Shown one piece after another: positions 1 to 7,133 of a stretch of 11,966 nt of DNA. The notes beneath the pieces are model-generated. The model was not told the origin of the DNA. It did not search any database and worked only from the letters and a program-made list of their open reading frames with translations. The stretch covers positions 1 through 11,966 of the forward strand of contig JALLAP010000604.1 of NCBI GenBank assembly GCA_036939355.1, written 5' to 3'. A program made the position numbers and the translations under genes. How positions within the stretch are numbered: position 1 is the stretch's first letter; every line of letters begins with the position of its first letter. This stretch comes from Thalassiosira profunda. Lineage: Eukaryota > Bacillariophyta > Thalassiosirophyceae > Thalassiosirales > Thalassiosiraceae.

Positions 1-845
1 GCATCGCGAAGGCGTCGGATGTAGGCAAGGTGCACGTCCACTCTCGTATCGGAGATGAGATTGGAGACGGCTTCCGACGCTTTGGGGATGTGAAATTGCA
101 GTCCTTTGCTCTGCTCGTCGTCCCCCGCCGGCAACAGTTGGACATTGCAAAGCATGCTCAGCCGCTTGTATATGGTGTAGGAGCGATGCCGGTGCTGCGC
201 GGTGGCCGCCTCGCGTTTGAACCGCGATTGCTGGGCGCTCAGCTCGTTGTGCGCCCAGACCGCTTCGGGGGTGCCCGGGTTTCCCCCTTCGGTGACGCAT
301 ATCCACTCAACGTTGTCCAACGATACCTGCAGCGTCGGCGGGGTCCAGATGCCCCTCCTTCGCGTCTTGAGTTTGCCGAGGGACGAGAACGATAGATGGA
401 TGCGCTTGATTTTGACGGACAAGTTATCGAGGATGCGATGCAAGAGGCCGTACTGCTGGGGCGCCGCCGCCGCCTTCCGAGGTGGCGCCGACGAGCCATC
501 ATTCTCCCGCTTCTTCTTCTGTGCATTATTTGCAGCAGGATCCACGTGATAGTCCAATGGCTCCCTTGCTTTTGCGTGAATCTCCTCGATCACCAGCACG
601 ATCGGGGCCTTCTTCAAATTTGTGTACGACGTCACCTCTACTCTCAATTCCGAGAGGGTGATGTCGGTGAACTCGAGGAAGGGCACCGTGGGCCGCAACA
701 ACTCGTTGATGAGGCCCACATTCAACCTCACGTTGGTGATGGATCCCTTCCCCGACAGGAAGCTGGCGTTGATTTGGCTTTGGTGGAAGTTGTAAATGAT
801 CTTCGACAGCTGGTCGGAGAAGAGATTGAGCACAAAGCTCTCCAT
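1..845 (-). CDS. Chorein N-terminal (VPS13/BLTP-type) bridge-like lipid transfer protein, N-terminal 281 residues, cut by left window edge
   Basis: The minus strand reads without a stop from an ATG at 845-843 to the window edge. The protein begins MESFVLNLFSDQLSKIIYNF and continues with SQINASFLSGKGSITNVRLN. This is the chorein N-terminal pattern: a short helix, then strands of the form L..G.G.L.NV.LN, then P-x-L-E-F-T. The later stretch ILDNLSVKIKRIHLSF followed by TPPTLQVSLDNVEW repeats the amphipathic beta rhythm of this family. Known members (VPS13, ATG2, the UHRF1BP1/SHIP164 group) are long rods that move lipids between membranes at contact sites. The ordering here looks closest to the UHRF1BP1/BLTP3 group, but that subfamily call is a guess. 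Residues about 105-125 are a Lys/Ala/Pro-rich linker. Family members exceed 1000 residues, so most of the gene lies outside. The start sits just downstream of a 26 bp repeat. Family call fairly sure; substrate unknown. Confidence 0.85.
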   Translation of the reverse strand, partial: MESFVLNLFSDQLSKIIYNFHQSQINASFLSGKGSITNVRLNVGLINELLRPTVPFLEFTDITLSELRVEVTSYTNLKKAPIVLVIEEIHAKAREPLDYHVDPAANNAQKKKRENDGSSAPPRKAAAAPQQYGLLHRILDNLSVKIKRIHLSFSSLGKLKTRRRGIWTPPTLQVSLDNVEWICVTEGGNPGTPEAVWAHNELSAQQSRFKREAATAQHRHRSYTIYKRLSMLCNVQLLPAGDDEQSKGLQFHIPKASEAVSNLISDTRVDVHLAYIRRLRD

Positions 846-1358
846 TTTGCAGCCGGCTAGAAAGCTGCCACCGCGCCGCTACTTCTTGGAGGGGTCGACG
901 CAACACCCCCGATGCCCCCACGCACCCCCAGTACCCCGAGAGCAGGTGGGTGATGGTGAACACAGGACGCGAGGAGGGCTGTGATGGGTCGACGCTACGC
1001 CACCGCGGTGCCCCCACACACTCCACGTACCCCCGACGCAACCAGCCGGCTAGAAAGCTGCCACCGCGACGTCTCTGCTGATGAGTTGTGGTTCTTGGTC
1101 GGTAGTCTGCCCAGCGCCCGCGCTAGGCCGGCGGTGTGCGTGATGCATGGCACCCGTCCTTCCCTCCCTCCAAACCTCACCACTCATTCTCGCTCCCCGC
1201 CACACGCCACACTCTTGCCTGCACCCTGCACTTTGCCTCTTCGTCCGCGCGCGTCTGCTGCTCTTGCAACACGCCGATGCCCGCGCTCCCTTGGTCAACA
1301 ATGTCGCATGATCAGGGTGGCCCTGGTCTTCGTTCTTTGGGCGCTCCACAGGAAAATC
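846..1358. promoter_or_regulatory. Divergent intergenic region between the chorein gene and the USP gene
   Basis: No convincing gene. The stretch separates two divergent genes and must hold both promoters. Its left part holds a 26 bp exact direct repeat (850-875 and 1043-1068) and a second, weaker repeat pair (892-940 and 986-1035). From about 1155 to 1265 the plus strand is strongly pyrimidine-rich (runs such as CCCGTCCTTCCCTCCCTCC), which would fit a core promoter or 5' leader of the USP gene. The USP frame stays open upstream to 981 but has no conserved sequence there. Confidence 0.5.
850..1068. repeat. 26 bp exact direct repeat (850-875 and 1043-1068) with a second degenerate pair between
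   Basis: The words at 850-875 and 1043-1068 are identical over 26 bases, beginning CAGCCGGCTAGAAAGC, with starts 193 bp apart. Between them, 892-940 and 986-1035 share GGGTCGACGC, TGCCCCCAC and GTACCCC in the same order with offsets of 94-96 bp. The order of elements is A-B-B'-A', so this is not a plain tandem duplication. The first copy abuts the start codon of the minus-strand chorein gene. Confidence 0.8.
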
Positions 1359-1381
1359 ATGCCGTCGCACGCTGCACGTGA
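1301..1381 (+). other. Possible upstream ORF overlapping the USP start region
   Basis: An ATG at 1301 with A at -3 opens a 26-codon frame ending in TGA at 1379-1381. It overlaps, in another frame, two of the candidate USP start codons (1308 and 1359) and ends before the third (1398). If the transcript starts upstream of 1301, this small frame would compete with USP initiation. Visible in sequence; function is inference. Confidence 0.25.
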
Positions 1382-3224
1382 TGTGCTCACAAAAATAATG
1401 GGCGGGGCATTTGACATTCGACCCGGCGGGGGAGGCGCGGGGAACGAGCAGGCCGTCGTCTCCCTACTGCTCCTCCTCGCATCATTGGATGTGGTGGCGG
1501 GCGTGGGGCTGCTATCCGCGCTGCGCTCCTTCCTGAAATCGCACGCGCCCTTAATCGATGCGCAGCGGGTGGAACGGCCAAGATTATCACCCCTACCCAC
1601 AGATGGCCCGCGGCAGGTACCAAAAGATTCCCCTTTTATTGTGGAGGTCAAAGGGCTAAAGAACCGAGGGCAGACTTGCTTTGCAAACTCTGTAATGCAG
1701 GCGCTGGCTTCCCTGGAACCGCTCTACAACTATTTGGGTTCAATGCAACAACATGGGGATGGCCAAGAGAGCGCCTCGGCGGCGTTGTTCGATACTCTGC
1801 AATACATCAATGGCCATCAAACCGAGCAAACGAGATCAAAGGCCAAATCTCTTTTACCGTTTGGACTGTTCTCGTCGTCTCCGGGAGATCCCCAACGAGT
1901 GATGAACGCTGTGGCCAAGCACCACTCTCAGTTTAGATCGAGGAATAGCATGGGAATGGCGGGCTTTCAAGAGCAGCAAGACTCTCACGAGTTTTTCTCC
2001 GCTCTAATGGACGTCCTCTCGTCGGAAGAGCAGGGGGAAGGAATCACGCCCACGACGAACGCAGTTAAACATACCGGCGGTTCTGGCCTCGCCAGCTGCA
2101 ATAGGTTTGCAAGCGGAGGCGACCTCTCCGGTGCTGATAGTGAAGATAAGATGCGGGAAGAACTTGCTGTGCCAGGAGTGCAATCCAACAACGTCAGGGA
2201 CTCATTCACCGACGAGACAGAGGAGGAGAAGAAACATGAAGATGAGCCCACACCAGATCCTGTGACGAGAGAAGACGCGACACCCAAAGCAGAGGAGAGA
2301 AGATCAATACCCCACAACCCATTCGATGGCTGGTCCGGATCGACAATAAAATGCTCGACGTGCAATCACATCCGTCCGATCCGAAGCGCTCCATTTCTTG
2401 GATTGTCCCTTCCCATCGCGGGCATACAAAGCGAGTTTGTGGAGGATTTTCTCGCAGCGGAATACGGCGGCTTTGCGTCTGCCGAACGCGTCTCCGACGT
2501 CCAGTGTTTTTGCTGTGCCATCCAACAAAAGATAGAGGAAGTCGAAGAAGAAGACATGCTTTTGACCGGTGCCATTTCCAGCATCCAGAGGCGCAGCAAA
2601 GGGAAGACGAATTGTACCAATGGGAATGTCTCGCAAGCGGAAACCGAAGACAGCGATATCACGGGCCTTTTGCAAGAGTCTCAGCAACTGAAGCGCAACA
2701 TTGCCGTCTTAAAAGCGCTGGATCCAGATGCAGATGAGGACAAACTTGACTGCGGCGTGAAAGACGAGATAGATTTGGGCATCAGCAGACTGCCCCCGAT
2801 CGTCCCTTTGCGTGGCGATGCGTACAAAGCTTCGCTTGTGATGCGACCGCCGCAAGTGCTTTGCATTCACATCCAGCGCCGCCATTACGACATGTCATGC
2901 CACAGAATGGTAAAGCTATCGCGCCGCGTGCATTTTCAGGAAGAATTGGACCTGGGCCCATATTGCGAGTATGGCGGAAACTCGTTCGAGAGGCGGCGCA
3001 TATCGACCAACGTCAAAATATCGTACCGTCTGATGAGTGTGGTGGAGCACCTCGGGAACGCCGACGGTGGACACTACCAAACTTATCGCCGGGTGAACAC
3101 ACAACAAAAGGATCAGTGGGCTCTCGTGTCGGACGAAAGGGTATCCTATCATTCCTGGGACGAGGTTCGGCAGTGTCAAGCCTACATGCTGTTCTATGTG
3201 GCGACGACTTCTACCGAACGATGA
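1359..3224 (+). CDS. USP30-like ubiquitin-specific protease, membrane-anchored (peptidase C19)
   Basis: This is a cysteine protease that removes ubiquitin. With the start at 1359 it has 621 residues. Residues 32-55 form one hydrophobic segment, followed by the USP domain: Cys box GLKNRGQTCFANSVMQ (catalytic Cys107), QQDSHEFF near 210, a zinc ribbon with CxxC at 332/335 and CxxC at 383/386, and a His box GGHYQTYRR (His572). The third catalytic position reads WALVSDERV, with Ser591 where most USPs have Asp or Asn. A Ser there, an N-terminal membrane anchor and a similar C-terminal layout are known traits of USP30, the mitochondrial outer-membrane enzyme that opposes mitophagy; plant UBP27 is comparable. 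About 120 acidic residues are inserted before the zinc ribbon. No intron is seen. ATGs at 1308 and 1398 are alternative starts; the frame is open from 981. Mitochondrial location is inferred. Confidence 0.92.
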   Translation: MPSHAARDVLTKIMGGAFDIRPGGGGAGNEQAVVSLLLLLASLDVVAGVGLLSALRSFLKSHAPLIDAQRVERPRLSPLPTDGPRQVPKDSPFIVEVKGLKNRGQTCFANSVMQALASLEPLYNYLGSMQQHGDGQESASAALFDTLQYINGHQTEQTRSKAKSLLPFGLFSSSPGDPQRVMNAVAKHHSQFRSRNSMGMAGFQEQQDSHEFFSALMDVLSSEEQGEGITPTTNAVKHTGGSGLASCNRFASGGDLSGADSEDKMREELAVPGVQSNNVRDSFTDETEEEKKHEDEPTPDPVTREDATPKAEERRSIPHNPFDGWSGSTIKCSTCNHIRPIRSAPFLGLSLPIAGIQSEFVEDFLAAEYGGFASAERVSDVQCFCCAIQQKIEEVEEEDMLLTGAISSIQRRSKGKTNCTNGNVSQAETEDSDITGLLQESQQLKRNIAVLKALDPDADEDKLDCGVKDEIDLGISRLPPIVPLRGDAYKASLVMRPPQVLCIHIQRRHYDMSCHRMVKLSRRVHFQEELDLGPYCEYGGNSFERRRISTNVKISYRLMSVVEHLGNADGGHYQTYRRVNTQQKDQWALVSDERVSYHSWDEVRQCQAYMLFYVATTSTER

Positions 3225-3452
3225 ATCAGGGAGAGGAACGGCGAGGCAGCGACACGCATGCATGCGAGAGAGATGAGCCCGACGGCCGCTTTGGAAAGAA
3301 TCTCGAGGACTGCGACAATTCATTTAGCTGTATCTCTGCTACATCTTACTCTCTACCCTCGTCCGGACCTCCCTTCTACAACAATATAATATTTGTACAA
3401 TCTCCGCTCACATCTATCTAGAGCCTTTCTCGCTCCTCTCATCCCGACGCTC
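3225..3452. other. Convergent 3' region between USP and the small secreted protein gene
   Basis: This 228 bp gap joins the 3' ends of two convergent genes. It contains an AT-rich island at about 3377-3400 with a short perfect inverted repeat (AATAT at 3383-3387, ATATT at 3389-3393) that stands out from the GC-rich surroundings. It may serve 3'-end formation for one or both genes. No coding sequence is supported. Confidence 0.3.
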
Positions 3453-3779
3453 TCATATCATGCGCTCGAGGGCGTGGCGCGCGCCCCCAATGGCAGCCGC
3501 AGACACGCACGCCACGGCCGCCGCGCGAGCGCTCGCGGGCACAACCCGCGCAGCCCTCGCCTCTTCCGCGGGAGAAGATTCGCCCCGCACCACGTCCAGC
3601 ACGTTCTCCGGGAGCGCATTCTGCTCGACGACGAAGGAGGGCTTCCTGGAGGACTTCCGTCGGACGATGCCAAACTTGCGAGGCTCGGGCGGGGCGTTCC
3701 ACGCCGGGGTGGCGGAGGCGTCTGCGGCGGCGCCTACGAGGAGGGCGGCCGCGAGTGCGACGGAAAGGGCGGTCTTCAT
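3453..3779 (-). CDS. Small protein with N-terminal signal peptide, function unknown
   Basis: From the ATG at 3779-3777 the frame encodes 108 residues. It opens with MKTALSVALAAALLVGAAAD, a textbook signal peptide with an Ala-rich core and a likely cleavage after ADASA. The mature part has a basic stretch (FGIVRRKSSRKPS), then SFVVEQNALPENVLDVVRGE, and a short Ala/Val-rich, weakly hydrophobic C-terminus that could be a second membrane segment. The frame extends upstream only through non-ATG codons, so this ATG is the natural start. I do not recognise the family. There is no Phe after the predicted cleavage site, so plastid targeting is not supported; secretion or an endomembrane location is more likely. 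The opposite strand is also open over this GC-rich stretch, but without comparable signals. The gene converges on the USP gene. Confidence 0.6.
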   Translation of the reverse strand: MKTALSVALAAALLVGAAADASATPAWNAPPEPRKFGIVRRKSSRKPSFVVEQNALPENVLDVVRGESSPAEEARAARVVPASARAAAVACVSAAAIGGARHALERMI

Positions 3780-4642
3780 GATGAGGTGGGGCGTTGCAAA
3801 TTGCAAGTCGATCGACGCGGCTTTGACGTATGTGGGTCGGCGGAGGAACAAACTTTATGAGCAATAGCGTTGGCAAGGACAGGCGATGCCTGGCAGCAAG
3901 GGCGATGTGTCAGAATCTTGATTGATTCATCGATCGGTCGGTGCTATGCAGGGGCTGATGCCAACCGTGGCGTGTCACTTCCGCCCAAAGAAAAAGAGAC
4001 GGAGCGGCCCGCGTCAGATTCTGCAGATTCGCGGCGATTTTCAGCACATGAAATCGGTTAGGTGGCCATAAGTTTTGTCACATCACCCTTGAAAGCCAGA
4101 TGGGGCCTCTAGCCCCAACACAGTCATGCTGCTTCTACAAACAAGATTTCTAATCCCTAAACAGCGTTTGACCGCGTGAATCACGCGATCATTTTGATTA
4201 CTGGGTCGATGGGGCGCAAAAATCTAACAGAAGCTAACTTTAATCGATATGTGATTCCACGAGGTCCGCCATGGCCGCTGGTATGGCCATGGCTCCGGTC
4301 CCTCGCGACCATCCTTTTGGGGGTCGGACGGAACCGATTCGAACTCGTTGGTGACCAACGGTTTTTTACGCGAGAAAATGGCCGTAGGAATTCGTGATAC
4401 GGCCGCTAATAAATCAATTTGAAAATCTTCGTACCTTACGACGAAAATCCCGGTACACGTGTAGAACCGATTTCATGTGGTGGCGCTGGTGGACGCGTGA
4501 CATGGACCTTACATAACAAGGAATTAGTATTAATTCGAGCGGTTCCTAACCCGCCCTTTTCAGAGCGACGGCCAGTCGCCAGGCTCCACCTCTTGTCTTG
4601 GATCTTTTGTTGACGCCCTCACATCACACCAACAGGAGCAAG
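3780..4642. promoter_or_regulatory. Long divergent intergenic region, right half AT-richer and rich in inverted repeats
   Basis: The 863 bp between the small secreted protein gene and the Ldh2-family gene holds no supported gene. The left part (to about 4090) shows nothing recognisable. From about 4100 to 4580 base composition drops (two 60-base lines I counted are 40-42% GC, against an exon background I judge near 60%), and several exact inverted repeats occur close together (listed separately). Open frames here are short, begin mostly at non-ATG codons, and show no protein-like pattern. Confidence 0.6.
4101..4404. repeat. Cluster of five short perfect inverted repeats
   Basis: Exact arms: TGGGGC 4101-4106 with GCCCCA 4112-4117; CGCGTGA 4173-4179 with TCACGCG 4181-4187 (extended by TGA and TCA outside one mismatch, 4169-4191); CCATGGCC 4269-4276 with GGCCATGG 4285-4292; CGTTGGT 4346-4352 with ACCAACG 4354-4360; GGCCGTA 4380-4386 with TACGGCC 4398-4404. 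A weaker one is GCGAC 4565-4569 with GTCGC 4575-4579. Loops are 1-11 nt. They could be hairpins of a structured RNA, dimeric transcription factor sites, or debris of a small mobile element. No tRNA, U-snRNA or SRP motif was recognised. Confidence 0.65.
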
Positions 4643-6428
4643 ATGCGCCTCGCCCACATCATCGTCGGCCTCCTCCTCCCACAACAGTCGGTGGCGCGCA
4701 CCCTCCCCTCCCCGACCGCCGTCATGAGCTCCGCCAGCGACATCCGCGCGTCCCTTCTCAAGATCATCGGGGAAAACCCCGGCGGCCACACCGACGCCGC
4801 CGTGCGCTCCGAGTTCGCGGCCAAGCTCGGAGAGTACGGCCAGGCCGAGGGCGTCGATCGCTCCGACGTCGTCTTCGCCATCGGCAAGGCGGTGTTCGGG
4901 GTCGAGCTCGAGGCCCCGCCCGCCAAGAAGGCGAAGACCACCAATGGGGACAAGCCCGCCGAGCTGCCCATTGTGGACTTTGATTACATGAAGCGTGAGT
5001 GGGTGCATGTGAACCGCACGAGCCTTTTGTTGCAGCTGGATATGCCGATCGATATTGCTCGCGATGCAGCCCTCTCACATACCATGCTAAACATTATTTG
5101 TGCACTGATCAGAATTCATGAAGGACGTCTTCCTCTCCTACGGCGTCACCCCCGAACGCGCCGAGACCTGCTCGGAGGTCCTCATCGAATCCGACAAGCG
5201 CGGCATCGACTCCCACGGCCTGGGACGGCTCAAGCCCATCTACTGCGATCGCATGGACAACGGTATTCTGTTTCCTGACAAGCCCATCGATATCGTGGCG
5301 GAGAGCGAAACCACCGCGCTGGTGGACGGGTAAGTGTGTGGACGAAAGAAGACACCAATGTGCACAGTTTTCTCATTTCTCACTCATCGACTCATTATTG
5401 CATCAGAAACTTGGGACTCGGTCTGTACATTGGGCCTCATTGCATGCAGATGGCGATCGACAAGGCGAAGAAGTACGGGGTGGGCTTCGTGGCTTGCCGG
5501 AACTCAACGCATTACGGCATTGCGGGATATTACGCCACGATGGCCACCGAGCAGGGATGCATCGGGCTGACGGGCACCAACGCCCGCCCTTCCATCGCCC
5601 CTACTTTCGGAGTGGAGCCAATGATGGGCACCAATCCTCTCACCTTCGGCATCCCCACCTCAGACTCGTTCCCCTTCGTGATCGACTGCGCCACGTCGGT
5701 GAACCAGCGCGGCAAGATCGAGAAGTATGCCAGGGAGGGCGTGGACACTCCTCGCGGGGCGGTGATCGACGACCAGGGCGTTGAGAGGACGGATACCGAG
5801 GGCATCTTGCGCGATATGGTCTTGGGAAAGTGCGCTCTCACCCCGCTTGGAGGTGCCGGGGACGCCATGGGTGGATACAAAGGTGAGCTTTGATTTTGCA
5901 ACGGATCGTCACTGCTACACAATTTGGCAAACGCACACTGATATCGCCTTGTCACGATCAGGATACGGATGGGCGGCCACTGTCGAAATGCTCTGCACGG
6001 CAATCCAGTCGGGGCCCTGGGGAGAGGACATCTGCGGAGTGGACCGCGCCACCGGCAAGCCCAAGCCCATGCCTCTGGGCCATTTCTTCCTTGCCATTGA
6101 CATCGAAAAGCTCTGCCCCGTGGACACCTTCAAAAAGAATGCCGGGGAGTTTCTTCAGGCGCTGCGGGCCAGCAGGAAGTCCCCTCTTGGCCCGGGAAGG
6201 TGAGTTGGTGCAGCACGCATTTCCTTTTGCTGCTCCTTCTTTCTTTGCACTAAACCGACACCACTTTGCAGGATCTGGACTGCCGGCGAACTGGAAAACG
6301 ACGCGCGGACGGAGAGGACTGCACAGGGCGGAATGAAGGTGAACGTTCCGCTGCAAACAAACATGAAAACGCTGAGGGACGTGAGGCCTGGACTGAAGGA
6401 GAAGTACGCAAAGTTGCCATTCGAGTAA
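4643..6428 (+). CDS. Malate/L-lactate dehydrogenase (Ldh2) family NAD(P)-dependent oxidoreductase, 5 exons, N-terminal extension
   Basis: Exons are 4643-4994, 5113-5329, 5407-5882, 5962-6199 and 6272-6428, giving 479 residues. All four introns (118, 77, 79, 72 nt) are GT-AG and every junction keeps the frame. The family reduces or oxidises 2-oxo/2-hydroxy acids (malate, lactate, sulfolactate, ureidoglycolate and others) with NAD(P), using a fold unlike the Rossmann type. Visible family motifs are GIDSHGLGRL (His152), RNSTHYGIAGYY (His225), GTNP at 264-267, and GGYKGYGWAATVEMLC across the exon 3-4 junction, ending in RIWTAGELE. The enzyme core starts near residue 112. Ahead of it lie a hydrophobic N-terminus (MRLAHIIVGLLLPQQSVA), a helical segment at about 32-85, and a basic PPAKKAKT motif. 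An in-frame ATG at 4724 would remove the hydrophobic part. Family certain; substrate and location unknown. Confidence 0.94.
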
Positions 6429-6788
6429 AATGGACGAGAGGGATGAAGTTGGGGCGGCGGAGAACGTGAAACAAACTGCATTTGGAGTGATCAACGGATG
6501 GTCGTTCATTGCAGGTTGTCGCAAGGACAGAGCGGAGAACAGGGGTGCATTTGGGTGTGTTGATGGATGAAGCCGCCGCCTGTTCACACAGTAGTAGATA
6601 GTATTCATTGATTTGTTGTTTCCAAAGGCTCTTTGCAAGAGCTCCTCTTTGCATGAGGAATTATGCATCCAACTTGATGCCCCCGAATGCCGACAAACTG
6701 CACCTTTTTTCCAAGAGATAAATGCATCCCATAGTGCATCCCCTCGCTCGCCAGCTCGCCCATTCTCTTTTTATCGATGTCCGATGTC
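6429..6788. other. Convergent intergenic region, no gene seen
   Basis: This stretch holds the 3' ends of the Ldh2-family gene and the minus-strand DUF2256 gene. Frames in it are not protein-like. Three copies of TGCATCC lie at 6664-6670, 6723-6729 and 6735-6741, and TCTTTGCA occurs twice nearby. They may be part of the DUF2256 transcript 3' region. No stable hairpin or RNA gene was recognised. Confidence 0.45.
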
Positions 6789-7133
6789 TCAGCCCTCTTT
6801 GGCAAGGGCCCGTCTCTGGGCGTTGCAGCTCTTGGAACAACATGTCACCTCGTCCCAGCAGCGCTCCCACTTCTTGCGCCAAGTAAATGGACGCTGACAT
6901 ACCACGCAAATCTTTTCGGGCAAGTTGGACTTGCTGGGCTTCATCTCCTTCTTCCCGCCGCCGCCTCCTCGGCGCCCGAACAATCGCCATCCTACCCCAT
7001 TCGGCGTCGATGGCAGGGAAGGCGCGAGAGAGGTGGACCTTCGGGCGGGCGCTACGAATGACGCCGAGCCGCCGATGGCGCAGCCGAGCGCCACGCAAAG
7101 CGAGAGGATCAGCCTGTTGCGAGCGGGAGGCAT
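6789..7133 (-). CDS. Plastid-targeted DUF2256 zinc-binding miniprotein
   Basis: The 114-residue protein has a C-terminal DUF2256 domain (about 71-108): [17 protein letters not shown], then WDEV, then CSKSC. Cys76, Cys79, Cys99 and Cys103 match the family's four metal ligands, and the invariant FTWRKKW core is intact. DUF2256 is a short family, mostly bacterial and including cyanobacteria, with no settled function that I know of. The N-terminus is a signal peptide ([20 protein letters not shown]) followed by [10 protein letters not shown], matching the signal-peptide plus Phe-containing transit motif (ASAFAP) of complex red plastids. A Gly-rich linker (about 56-60) joins the two parts. An upstream in-frame ATG at 7169 adds 12 residues but buries the signal peptide, so 7133 is preferred. 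It is divergent from the S51 peptidase gene. The domain call is strong; plastid location is inferred from the motif. Confidence 0.88.
   Translation of the reverse strand: MPPARNRLILSLCVALGCAIGGSASFVAPARRSTSLAPSLPSTPNGVGWRLFGRRGGGGGKKEMKPSKSNLPEKICVVCQRPFTWRKKWERCWDEVTCCSKSCNAQRRALAKEG

Noticed and set aside
981..1307. N-terminal extension of the USP frame from 981
   Set aside because: The first codon is GTG, the next ATG lies in repeat-rich promoter-like DNA, and the residues are Pro/Arg/Ser-rich without conservation; the membrane segment and USP domain start later.
3460..3867. Plus-strand frame opposite the small secreted protein
   Set aside because: It is an Ala/Thr/Arg-rich reading of GC-rich DNA; the minus strand has an ATG followed at once by a clear signal peptide.
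4321..4380. tRNA or tRNA-derived SINE on the minus strand (contains GTTCGAATC, a B-box/T-loop match, at 4336-4344)
   Set aside because: No 5 bp T-stem, no matching acceptor stem and no A-box at the right distance; the word lies among other palindromes and is likely chance.
4176..4397. 73-codon plus-strand frame in the intergenic region
   Set aside because: It covers the inverted-repeat cluster, begins at a non-ATG codon, has no family pattern and is short enough to be chance.
4381..4420. U6-like fragment (ATTCGTGA resembles the U6 3' part)
   Set aside because: No ACAGAG box, no 5' stem and no terminal T-run in the right place.
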